A stretch of 64,000 nt of DNA from Blakeslea trispora (Eukaryota; Mucoromycota; Mucoromycetes; Mucorales; Choanephoraceae): assembly GCA_025331445.1 (NCBI GenBank), contig JAIWNE010000006.1:310001-374000 (forward strand), read 5' to 3'. Shown piece after piece: positions 48,063 through 58,773 of the stretch (the first letter of the stretch is position 1; every line of letters begins with the position of its first letter). The translations under genes were made by a program, and so were the position numbers. The notes below the pieces were generated by a model that was not told the DNA's origin, searched no databases, and worked only from the letters and a program-made list of their open reading frames with translations.

Positions 48063-49585
48063 CTAGTAATCTATTTAGAGAAAAAGAGAGAAGAAAGTGA
48101 CTTGAGTAACAGAGGGGGGAAAACAACATATGCTGTCGTAATTAAACTTACCTGCTGCCCATCCATTATCTCGCAAAAAGTCCTCGATTGCTTCTCGAAG
48201 AGACAGATTGGGTATAAGTTGCTGTTCAGTACAAGGTCTTCTTGAGATAGGATCGAAATTTCCATTTCTCTGGAAATGGTCTATGAGTGATTGGCGTTCG
48301 TAAGTAATACCATCTGGTGTAAAAACTGGGTCATGCATAATATTGAATGAGATTTTGTCTAAATAAGCTTCTGGAATTTCACGTCTCTATTAAAGGAGGG
48401 AAAGAAAGAGAAATAAGAAATCAGCGTTAAGCCAAGTAACCTCTTATGAAGTCGGTTTACCATAGAATTCTCCTTGGATTGTACAAATACTGTCTCAATT
48501 TTCGACAAACGCTCATCCTATAGAGACATAGAATAAGTAACCATGCAAGCTATACACTGACCAATTTGCTTACAATATGATAATTGACTGTCTCAATGGC
48601 TTCTTCATCTTCTGGTTCTACAGTAGCCAACTTTTCTGTTCTATCTTTCTCAACCAAGCTTTTTACATAGCGCAACAGTTCAGACTCCTTTTCAAGGCGA
48701 ACTGCTTCATCATCCTCCCATTTCTATCATCAGCATGTTATAAGTACTATCGCAATAAGAAGCCCAAGTTAAAAATACTTACTCTCTTTCTTGCCAGAAG
48801 CAAGGCTTGTAGAATATCGTTGACATATTTAACCTTTTGAACAATTGCCAATTCATAACCTAAAGCAAAGTTCCCACCTCATAAATAACAAATGTAAACC
48901 ATGTTTTGCTATGCATTACCCTTTTTCAATTTGTTCAAAGCTGAGATAGAAGAAATTAGCCATTTATTCGAGAATCAGTTGATTTTTTCCTACCTTCACC
49001 ATGTTGCTTTTTTTCAGTCAAGGCTTGACCTATCTATTGTAATTCAAGCTGGGGGGGTTATGTTTTTGTGATGCCTATAAAGATCTTTTTTTTTTCTTTT
49101 ACCAAATAATAGGCTTTCACTAGAATGACACAGAATATTAATTCAAATTAATAATACAGAAACATCATAACTTTACCCAGAGAAGAATCAATTTCAATTG
49201 CCTTTCGACAATCCGAAATTACTTGATCATACTTTTCTAACTATTAAAAAGAAAAGGTTAGCTAATAACTCTTTTCTCAATCCATTAACGTACCTTGGAA
49301 TAGCATAGAGCACGGTTGGTATAATACACACCAACAGTCGAATCCTTAATCTGTTGCAAGTTGAGAGATGCAATATTTGAGCACTTGTTTTCTTTTCTCT
49401 CTGTATTTGTTGCTTACGATAGCCGAAGTATACTCTTTTATGGCTTCCTCGAAACGCCTTTCCGAGAATAGCTTGTTGCCTTGTACAAAAGACGGTTATT
49501 GGCAGGCCTTTGCAAAACTACCGCTGTTGAATGACGAGCTGTCCTTACCATTTGCTTTATGTTGTTCTGCCTCTGCTCTTGACAT
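48063..49585 (-). CDS. STUB1: CHIP/STUB1 co-chaperone ubiquitin ligase
   Basis: E3 ligase that binds Hsp70/Hsp90 C-termini through TPRs and ubiquitinates their clients. Twelve exons sum to 825 nt (274 aa): 49585-49549, 49479-49418, 49350-49294, 49240-49177, 49119-49103, 49033-48994, 48940-48920, 48859-48783, 48723-48574, 48517-48461, 48386-48152, 48070-48063. The TPRs are in exons 1-6 (ANGNKLFSERRFEEAIKEYT, then YYTNRALCYSKLEKYDQVIS). A helical linker follows, then the U-box: PEAYLDKISFNIMHDPVFTP, GITYERQSLIDHFQRNGNFD, LIPNLSLREAIEDFLRDNGW. Exons of 17, 21 and 8 nt are unusually small. The last, AT TAC TAG, restores the Asp-Tyr end typical of CHIP. It lies 2.1 kb from HSP90. Confidence 0.92.
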
Positions 49586-49596
49586 GTCAAGATTAG

Positions 49597-50211
49597 TAAT
49601 CAAAAAATGCAAGAGAGAAAAAAAAAGCAGTGATAAAGATTTCAGCAGCTTAATTAATTATCCAGTTACTCATCTTTCCTTTGTTCCGAAATGTCAGTTA
49701 CAGCCCAATTAAAGGACGATCGTAATTGACTGAAAAATAGGCGTAAAAGTCTCATTTATAAAGACAGCCAATAAGCCTGTTTAATTCCTGTAATCATACA
49801 TAATTCATCTGTTGCGTGCGAAACAACTGGAGAAGCAACAAAGAAGGACTTACTTAAAGCAAATTCAGACTGATGCTAGTTCTAAGCCAAATTTCTGGCC
49901 AAGATGGTTCATTGTGATGTGCCTGAAAAGTTGTAGACTAGGCTTACCTTGTCTTTTGTATCATTAGACAAAGAAACTCACCTTTCCAATTGTTTCTTAT
50001 AATGTTTATTGACTGATCATAATAAGACAGAAGAATAAGTTTATCACATCCAAACCAGCGTAAAATTAGCTCACAAATAAAGCCGTCCGAAGATGGATAA
50101 GTTTATGTTGTTTGAAGCACAACATTCACCTTTTCCTTTCACATGGTTGTCATAAATCTAAGTCTTATGCCAAGCATATAAGCCAAAACTTAATAAGGAC
50201 TGTTCTCTCTT
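49597..50211. other. spacer between STUB1 and its inverted fragment
   Basis: 615 bp, AT-rich, likely containing the STUB1 promoter. No coding sequence supported. Confidence 0.5.
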
Positions 50212-50353
50212 CTAATCTTGACATGTCAAGAGCAGCAGCAGTTTTGCAAAAGCCTGTCAATAACCGTCTTTTGTACAAGGCAACAAGCTATTCTCGGAAA
50301 GGCGTTTCGAGGAAGCCATAAAAGAGTATACTTCGGCTATCGTAAGCAACAAA
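50212..50353 (+). pseudogene. inverted partial copy of the STUB1 5' end
   Basis: This 142-bp segment matches the reverse complement of 49406-49596. It covers the 11 bases before the ATG, the start of exon 1, the 3' half of intron 1, all of exon 2 and the first bases of intron 2 (to GTAAGCAACAAA). About 49 bp spanning the end of exon 1 and the start of intron 1 are missing. Only a few point differences are seen, so the copy is recent. It lacks the U-box and cannot make CHIP; the frame after the deletion does not follow the parent. Confidence 0.88.
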
Positions 50354-52121
50354 CATGCAAGAAAAAAAAAGGATATTCAACATTGCATTAATTTCTCTAA
50401 ATTAATTAAATTCGAAACACTGTCTACCATTTATCAAAACATGGTAGATCAATGTAAGGGAGAAATGGCTGAGCTCACCTATTTTGTGCTGATCATTACA
50501 ATGCCTACAAAGAAAATCATTGAATAGAGTTTCAGGGCGCAAGTCAAGTATGAAATAACAAGTACAACTACTTTGGTTAAAAAAAAAAGGCAACAAATTT
50601 GCCAATTAAAAGATTTTCTTATTATCAATTAGAATATGCTTTGACTGAAAGTATAGCATTTGCAGGATATTCATATAGAAAAATGAGGAGGATTATTACA
50701 TCTATATTGCTCATGCTCACCCATTTTAAATTTCTTCTCCTCCCTCCTTCCTTTTTTCTTTGTCATGTTAGTAAGAGTGAGAATACAGAAAAAAAAAGAA
50801 TCTAGTTGATGAACGAAAAACTAGACCATATTGCTTGCTGTGCACAGACCGTCCTAAGCTTTGCCTATACCATTCTTTAGAATTGATGAATGTCTTGTCA
50901 CACAAAAATAAAGCTACCAAACAATATGATATAACCCATCACTTTTTTGAGTGAACCAATGAAAATATCAACATGGAAATTAGCTTTTTCCATCAACAAG
51001 CCGAGTACTCATATATGCACTGAGACATATCGCACTTATTGCTTTCTTGCAATTAAATATTTATTCATTACAGACAATTTATGCACAAATTCAACCAGCA
51101 AGCACAAAGTTAAACAATTTCTTTTGTGATTTTCCTATCAATTATACTTGCGGTATCAATCGCTCCAATGTTACAGAACTTTTTGATTTAAGCTTATCGC
51201 GTCGTGTGATGTAGCTTTCTTCAAAACTTAAAATTGCTCGAAATTCATAACTGATAATGAAAGTAACTTGCAGGCTTAATAGTTTTAAACCAAAAGCAAC
51301 TCGCTATGAAAATATGTTTTTCATTCCTTTACATGTATAAGCAGGAAAACAAAGACAAGAGATATTCAAATTCTATAGTACAGCTTTTCTGCTGTAGAAT
51401 ATAGCAATAACTTTCTTTCTCACTACCTTCATAAAGAAATCAAAAACAGAATTTCCAATATAATAAACTGGACAATGAATTCTTAAAATGTAAAGTTTTC
51501 ATTTCATAATAATAGCACAATCCATTTCTAGAAATGGTTTGAAATATTTTGCAATTTCATTCATAAATACTCAACTCCTTACCATTGCCCAAAAGATAAC
51601 TATCTTCAAGCATGAAAGCTAAAAGTGGCCTCAAATGCCTGTTTTTGGTATGATCGGCTAGTGTGCTTGAATGCGTCTTGTACGCTAAATACTGAAGGTC
51701 TATCATCTTCAACGCATTTATATTTCACTAAATTTATTTGTTCTCGATATGGTTAGTTGAGGTCAACCAAGTTACTTTCTATACATTCTTTTATTAAAGT
51801 GAAGCTATTCTTATACTCTATCAATCTATTACTTATAGTCTTTATGAAGGTGTTTATGTCTTTTGACGAATTAAATTCATTATAAAAAAAATTTTTTTTA
51901 CGTAACAATAACAAGACAATTATAGTACCGAGACGCACTAAAAGGCTGGCCCCCTCTCAGAATCATGCGTACAAGGTCCTTCGTTGCACAGGAAGGATGG
52001 TTGTACATTCAGTCCTTACATTATATAAAATGCGCCATGACAAAGAATTAAATGATTCATTTCCCTTTTTCTTTCCTTGCATTTCGAAAAGTCAAAATCC
52101 ACGCATATTACTATTGCAATT
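50354..52121. other. gene-free AT-rich spacer
   Basis: 1.8 kb with only short AT-biased ORFs. The last 150 bp contain GGCTGGCCCCCTCTC and a T/C-rich stretch leading to the next gene. Confidence 0.55.
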
Positions 52122-52967
52122 ATGTTTATGATTCAAAACCAATCTCAAAGTAGTATGCAATGTTCAATTGATTCACCTCTGCCGGCAGATCCCTGTTACT
52201 ATCGTAAAAAACTTGTTCATAAACAAAGCATGAGTAGTATGTGTCCAAAAGTTTTGCCGCTGACTTCTGAAAATCTCTCGAAAATCTCTCGAGTGGATGC
52301 TTCCTATACCCCTCTTGCTCGTTTTTGTAACGAATTTGGCACAGATACTGTTGGCTTAACTGAATCCAATACATATAAATCAGCAAGGAAACAGATGCAT
52401 CCTCATGAAGTAGTCGAGTCGCCTCAAATAATGTCCTTCCCCTTTCATAATGACTCTCGATTTCTGCCTACAGCCGAGCACGATTACCCAGGAGGTAATT
52501 CAGACACATCTTCCTTATTATTCAACTCCTCTGTATATTCTCGTCAACGCTTGAACAGTTATGCAAGCCATACAGCTCAAAGTCTCTCAGGGCAAGCAAC
52601 CTACTATAGACGAAATTATAGTAAGAACCGAGCCGATGATGCATCTAGCCAATTCAGTCATAGACGCAGATATAATGGTGTTACACCACCATCACTTTCA
52701 ACATTACGTGACGACGAAACGATGGTGTCACAAAAGAAACGCCAAAGTACTAGTAAATTGGCACTCAAGTTGAAACAAGGTCTATCAAAGAGTAGCAATA
52801 TCTCCGAACACCATTACACCGAGACTGTAAAAAAATCTTCATGGTTTAAGAAGCTCTGGAAGCTGATGAAACCAAAATCTACAACTTCGAAAAAGTGTAT
52901 ATCCGAACCTGTCTGGTACAGTCAATTTCGTTGCAACCCTCCTCCTCCTGCTACTTTCGCTTCTTAA
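52122..52967 (+). CDS. orphan basic Ser-rich protein
   Basis: Single exon, 281 aa from the ATG at 52122; a reading from 52077 would need a TTG start and is not used. The protein is rich in Ser, Tyr, Arg and Asn, and mostly disordered. Residues 220-265 are strongly basic and amphipathic (KRQSTSKLALKLKQGLSK, then KKSSWFKKLWKLMKPKST), a possible membrane-binding or nuclear segment. The tail is aromatic and Pro-rich (NPPPPATF). No domain recognised. Length and absence of stops support a real gene; the neighbourhood is otherwise gene-free, which fits a lineage-specific gene. Confidence 0.65.
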   Translation: MFMIQNQSQSSMQCSIDSPLPADPCYYRKKLVHKQSMSSMCPKVLPLTSENLSKISRVDASYTPLARFCNEFGTDTVGLTESNTYKSARKQMHPHEVVESPQIMSFPFHNDSRFLPTAEHDYPGGNSDTSSLLFNSSVYSRQRLNSYASHTAQSLSGQATYYRRNYSKNRADDASSQFSHRRRYNGVTPPSLSTLRDDETMVSQKKRQSTSKLALKLKQGLSKSSNISEHHYTETVKKSSWFKKLWKLMKPKSTTSKKCISEPVWYSQFRCNPPPPATFAS

Positions 52968-54708
52968 GAGAGAGAAAAAAGTGTATTTAATTACCCAGTG
53001 AAAAGCTTGTACATATACATCTATACCTCTTTTCTTTCTTTTTAAAAGAAGAGGGCTTTCATGGAAATGATCTAAATAAATTGTCATTTGTTAAATTTTT
53101 TTCAAAAACAAAGCGTATTTTTATTGTTTGTTCCTTGACCTTGATGAAGAAACTAAAGAGACAAAGTAAGTCAATACATCTTTGTATGGTTGAAAGTCAA
53201 ATGTCTTATTCGACTGTAAACAAGACATATACAGATGGCGTCATTGTCAAGATGGATAGAGTAGGACGACCATGTCTCGTTCGGACCGGTGTAGTGGCAA
53301 AGTGCGCATAAAAAGTAAACCGAAACGTGTCTATTCAATCTAGATTTTATCTATAATTTGGTTTTGCTTTCCTTGGTTACTATGGATTATCCTATTTCGG
53401 CAATGATAGCTTGTGTTGTCTACAAAACTCACTAGCTGGCGCCTTTCAGGAACTCATTTTTTTGTTTATGTTTCACAAAAGCATAAAAAAGCAAGGGCCA
53501 ACCATTTGGGCAACATGTCTTCGGCTTTTCTGAGTATATTCTTTCCGACTTATGAAAGTCTCTCTTTTTTCCCTTTTTCTTTTGACAAGCTTCATCCAAC
53601 TCTTTCCTGCTCTTCTTCTTTCCAAAGAATATGTTTTGGTGCTTGGTAGATGGATCTATACAGAAATCAAGAAAGCCCTCAAAACATCATAAGGTAGAGC
53701 GTAAAGGAACATCAAAGACACACTGTATCACACTCATAGATTGTTGTGTATCCTTAATTGAGCCTTATTATCCTTTGATCGGTCTAAATCAAGCAAAGCC
53801 GAACCGAAAGCACTTCTTTCCTTTATTTGCATACAATAGGCTTATTGTTTCATGATTGTTTTATTTTATATCATCGCTTACCTGAAGCCTCTAAAGGAAA
53901 ACGATCTTTAGGCTGTCTATACCCTTATCCGTTTCAAAACAAGATCCATCTCCTTTTTAAGTGCAAAGAGTAGATACGGAAGCTTATGATTTATTCGCAT
54001 TCAGTTTTGGAAATATCCCGAACTGAAGTATGTTTAGCTAGTAGATGCATTGTCTCCATTTATTGAATTGATTTCGATAGAGCCAGCTAACTTTGTTGCT
54101 GACATGAAACAGGGTTGACCAAGTAGAGGAATATGTAATTCTTCTTTAGCTTCTTTCCGTAAAGACAATTGGACAGTGTTAAAACAAAGCTTGTTTTTGT
54201 GAAAGTGAATGAAATGGCTGATTGTACCATTCTTGTGTAATTTATGTAACAGACTAAAATGTTTAGACCTTACATGGGATCCTTAATTTGTCTTGGTTAA
54301 TACCGATTTTCATGCTGTTATGTTTCCTCCTATGATGATGTATTTTAATTGTTTGCATTAATCATACTTGCTTGCTGCACTAATCTTCTTGAGAATTTCA
54401 ACTTGTCTTTCAAACATGTTTCCTTGCCACTTGCCTCTTTCATGAACACCTATTGAGCCAGTATTAGATGTTTACTTGCTTAGGAATTTTTCTTAGCAGA
54501 TCTTTGTGGCGTCTTTATAACAACCCGCTAGATTGAGAATGTGAAAAGTCTGCTGGATTTGATTAAAAAAATAATTTCAGAACATCAATTCATACAGACT
54601 GCCATGACGCTTACCAGTGTTTGATATAAGCCGTACTTTGAATCGTATTAGGCATGGATGCTTAAGAGCATTGAGCTGCAGATACACTAAGCATACTGCT
54701 CGAGCCAA

Positions 54709-54732
54709 GACCTATAAACATTCTTATAGGTC
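54709..54732. other. perfect inverted repeat (hairpin)
   Basis: GACCTATAA / TTATAGGTC, 9-bp arms and 6-base loop, isolated in AT-rich DNA. Not followed by a T run on either strand. Confidence 0.6.
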
Positions 54733-55899
54733 AATATGAAAGATGAAAATTATAAAAAATTAGCAAATTTGCAAGCTTTTAAAAGCAACTGTTTTTGCTA
54801 CCATACAAAACGAAGATTGAGCGTGCTAGATTTCTTTTAATTTTGTCGCTACTCAAGTCAATGGCAAAAATAAAGATGCGACCAAGCTCAGAATGTTGAT
54901 CAACATGTATCAGAACTTGAAGTATCTTGGTATTAATCTTAGTGTCTCTCATTTAAAACAACAACAAAAAAGAGGTTGTTTTGATCAAACATGGTCCAAA
55001 TAATCCTCAAACATAGGAAACATTACACTTATATGCGTCTTTTGGAAAGTTTGAAGAGCATAGTATGTAGGCTCAACTATACATTAAAAATAAAACGGAA
55101 GGGAGACTACGCTAAGCAATTATAGGTCGAACTTGACAGGAACAGGAATCTATTTCAGTAGAAATAATCAAACAGTTCACTTCAAGGGCTTGGTAATGTT
55201 TTATGAATGATGCTTTGTCAACAAGCTTTTTGTCATCATTTAAGCTTGTCTGGCTTGTAAGACAAGTATAACTGCAAATTAAAGAGGAGTTTAGCTGTCA
55301 CAATCAAAAATAAAGGAGAGTTCATATCGGCATAAAATAGCATGACATCTTTACTTTTTAACACCCTCTATTTTGCTGATCTTTTTAGCTTTCACATGTC
55401 TTTTGTTTACTGATAGATAAATGCAATAGAGATGCCAGTCTCTGATTGGATGACTGTTTTTTAGCGCGTATTTAAAGTAAACAAAACGTAATGATCATTT
55501 TCTCCCTCTTTCTCTCTCTCTCATCTCAACTACATCTTGAAACTTCGTCACCCAGACAACCTCAAAGGCAAGTAACAAAATGCTCTTCTTTAATAATGCT
55601 GTTATCTAACTTGCTTTGTCGTGCATAGCCTAAAAATCTGCAATCTACGCAAGTCTATTATTGCACCAAGAGCAAAAAAACATTATCTACGAAAAAAGAA
55701 GAAAATACGCGTGCCTTTCCATCTACAAAACTACAAAACTACAAATGCTTTGAAGCTCTACAAATCCTTTTTACGCGTTCTCTCTGCCTCTCTCTTCTTC
55801 TCTTGGTGCTTCTGCCTCTACTCCAAGCTTGATGGGGGGTAAGGACAAAGACTGATGCTGCCTTTCCTGATCCTATATAAAGTGGCTTACGACCGGAAT

Positions 55900-56040
55900 C
55901 TAGTCCATTTTCGCGAACGACCCTCGTTTTCTAGTATTGGGACTGAAGTCGGAATGACTGAGGGCAATTACGCCGCCTGATCTGTTAACACTATGAGCGT
56001 GTCCTGTAGGGATCTGGGCAGAGGAAGCGGGTACAGACAT
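55900..56040 (-). CDS. possible 46-aa ORF or first exon
   Basis: ATG at 56040, stop at 55902-55900. It begins MSVPASSAQIPTGHAHSV and ends NTRKRGSFAKMD. The composition is more protein-like than that of neighbouring ORFs, and the DNA is locally GC-richer. No splice continuation could be confirmed, so it may be a small gene, an exon or a remnant. Confidence 0.25.
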   Translation of the reverse strand: MSVPASSAQIPTGHAHSVNRSGGVIALSHSDFSPNTRKRGSFAKMD

Positions 56041-56717
56041 ACTTGTACTATTCCTCGTTAGTTGACTGGTATGAGGTTTGCTAAGGATTTGGGATAGTGC
56101 GAACAGAACTGAGTCTTCTTTGGCTTATTCAAAAAAAGTAAGTCAAGGAAGGCTTACCCTCTGCGTTCTTACTTTTTCTTGTCTTGCTTTGTTGTTGGAG
56201 GTGACTCTATTACTAAACAACTCAAGACTTGCCTTTACTGATGCCTTTACTGATGTCTTACTGGGTCCCTGCTTCTGTCTCTATTTCTGCTTCCATCTCC
56301 ATTGTCTGCTTCTGTGCTTCTCTATCTGTTTTTCCTCTTATCTTTTTCTTTCTGTCATAATAACTATACCAAAATATTGTCTGATAATGCGCCTTATTTG
56401 GCTCTATCTTTGCATTTCTATTTCACTAGAATAATTGATTGTGTCTCATTGTAACCATCCATCAGCTTTAATCAAATCTCACTCAAATTGTTCAACTCCA
56501 CTTTGTTTCAATCTCTTTGATTGCCTTTTTTTTTTTATGAAAACAAAACAAATGATATGTGTTTATTTCATCAATAAAATGATTGCCCTTATTTATTATC
56601 AGGCACAATAAAACCTACTCGGAAACCCAAAAGCTCAACTTGAAATAAGAAACAACAAAATCAATGACAAAAAAAATTTTTTTTTTCTTTTACAAACCTT
56701 CTTCTTTTACCTTTCAA

Positions 56718-58592
56718 ATGGCCACTGTTGCTGAACAAGTCCGAGGTTTCTTTTACAACTGTCGCCTTAATGGCGATCGAGAGTTAGCTTTTCAGTCAGC
56801 TTTAGATCTAGTTGAGATCTTGGTCATCAGCCGTTGCTGTTCTCGTTGTTGTTTCCGATACCTTGGTTGTTCAGATTTTAGCCTTTATTTGATTGATGAA
56901 GCTGTAACTAGAAACTAAGAAAAGAGAATTGGCTTTGAACTAAACCTAGTCTATAGGAAACTCACTCAACTATCTGCGATATATTAAAGACTGAACGTCA
57001 AAAGACATTTGAATTTGATGATACAAGAACTTGTTCTGCCTGTGTTGGTAGTGTCCAATTTGCAGAATCATTTGCAGATCCAGTAGCCGCTAGAATCAAA
57101 GAAGAAGATTACCAAGTAGACAGCAGTGCTTTGTTCTGTACATTGCCTATCAGTATTTTACATAGAGATCATTTCCTCAAGCTACATGCTACCAACACTC
57201 TTTTTGCCAGTCCCAAGGAATATACAGCTGATCTTGTACGACTTTGGAAGGAGATGATCCCTAGAGACCCTAAAGATTTCTTTCGATATGTATTGGCTTC
57301 AAAGTTGAAAGAAAAGATCGATTTTGTTTTGGATGCTGATTCGCCTTTGCGTATGACTGTGGTGATTGGACATGAGCCTTCTTCTAAGGAACACATGTTC
57401 TTGACACAACTAAAGCAACCCTTATTAAATGTCAGAAGCATTCGACACAAGGTACCTCCCCAATGTATTATTATTTTGAAGCCAAAAAAATTAACAACTC
57501 TTAAAATAAGAAAATGAGAATGACTGTAGGTGATTCAAGACCTAACATTGCTGAAGCGCTTAAAAAATTAGATAATGATGAAGCTAAACTGTAAGTCTGA
57601 ATGACATGCCATCTCTTTTTTTTTCTCCATAAATTCACCTCCTTTTGTTATTCTCAACCATTAGATTGACAGCTATTCCTCCTGTCTTGACAAACGAGAG
57701 AGCTAAATTCGAATCAGCTACTTTTCTAAACAACCCATGCTACATTGGAGGTCGTTATCTCAAGTTTTCTCGAGAATACAGTCAGACAACATGGATTGTG
57801 AGAGGACAAAAATTGACCGAGAACTCTGTTTCTGAGGTCTTTTCAGATATCATCAAAAGATACCATCGTGCAGATGATACCAAGTTCTGTACAGCAGGCC
57901 GTGAAGATGCCAATGTCCGTATGCTGGGTACAGGTCGCCCATTTTACTTTGAAGTAGTCAACCCTAGAGTACCTCGATTGGCTGATTCAGACTATCAAAA
58001 GATGGAAGATGAAATCAATAACCAACCACAACACAAAGACTTTGTTCAAGTGAGACATCTGAGCCATGTGAAACAAGAACATTTGAAGATCATTAAGGAA
58101 GGCGAAGAGACCAAGACAAAGCAATACAGAGCTCTTGTCTGGCTCTCTGAACCCTTGACAGACGAATTAGTGGATCGAATCAATCAGGTAGGATCTACAC
58201 CCTTTGTTGTTCAACAAAAGACACCTGTACGTGTATTCCAACGTCGATCAGCTGCTATCCGACCCAAAACAATCCATACCTCTACAATTGCTCGACTTCA
58301 TCCTCAGGTAGACATGAACAGTCCTGAAGCACGTTTTGGTGTACTTCGATTGCACACACAGGCAGGCACTTACATCAAAGAATATGTGCATGGTGATCTG
58401 GGTCGATCACAGCCTAGTTTAGCTACAGTGGGTCAAATTCATTCAGCCGATCTTTTAGAATTGGATGTGATGGATGTTGATTTGGTTTGGCCACCTGTGA
58501 AAGAAAGCCAAGAAGATACTTTTTCATCAGGTAGAGTAACCCCTAGTGATGTTGCTAATGTTAACAATAAGCGTGTCTTGTCATCATCATAA
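56718..58592 (+). CDS. PUS10: tRNA pseudouridine synthase Pus10
   Basis: Enzyme of the archaeal/eukaryotic Pus10 family, which modifies U54/U55 of tRNA and in animals also aids microRNA processing. Four exons (56718-56903, 56957-57464, 57530-57590, 57665-58592) give 560 aa in phase. The N-terminal Cys-rich part (CCSRCCFRYLG, then RTCSACVG) forms the zinc-binding/THUMP-containing domain. The catalytic block is FCTAGREDANVRMLGTGRPF with the nucleophilic Asp, followed by ARFGVLRLHTQAGTYIKEYV and HGDLGRSQPSL near the C-terminus. The donor at 57465, rather than 57452, was used for exon 2 because only it keeps frame. Pus10 is absent from many ascomycetes, so its presence fits an early-branching fungus. 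Confidence 0.93.
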
Positions 58593-58773
58593 TAAAAAAA
58601 ATCCTTTTTAATGCGCTTAATTTTCAAAATGTGACCGCTAGACCGCTTCTAAAACTGATCAATCACCTCGTGCCTAAAATTACACATTTATATTTTTTTT
58701 TCTCTAATTTCCTTTCGCTTTTTTTTTTTCTTCATTCTCTTCATTTTTTTTTTCTCCTTTTATAATTGATATT

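Larger units (their letters stand above)
52968..56717. other. 3.7-kb gene-poor spacer
   Basis: AT-rich, with a perfect hairpin at 54709-54732 and a more GC-rich island around 55850-56060 holding a 46-codon ORF (listed separately). Other ORFs, including the 118-codon one at 56078-56434, are low-complexity and not supported. Confidence 0.5.

Noticed and set aside
56078..56434. 118-codon hydrophobic ORF
   Set aside because: Cys/Leu/Phe-rich reading of a pyrimidine-rich stretch. It lacks homology, and the opposite strand is a purine-rich leader.
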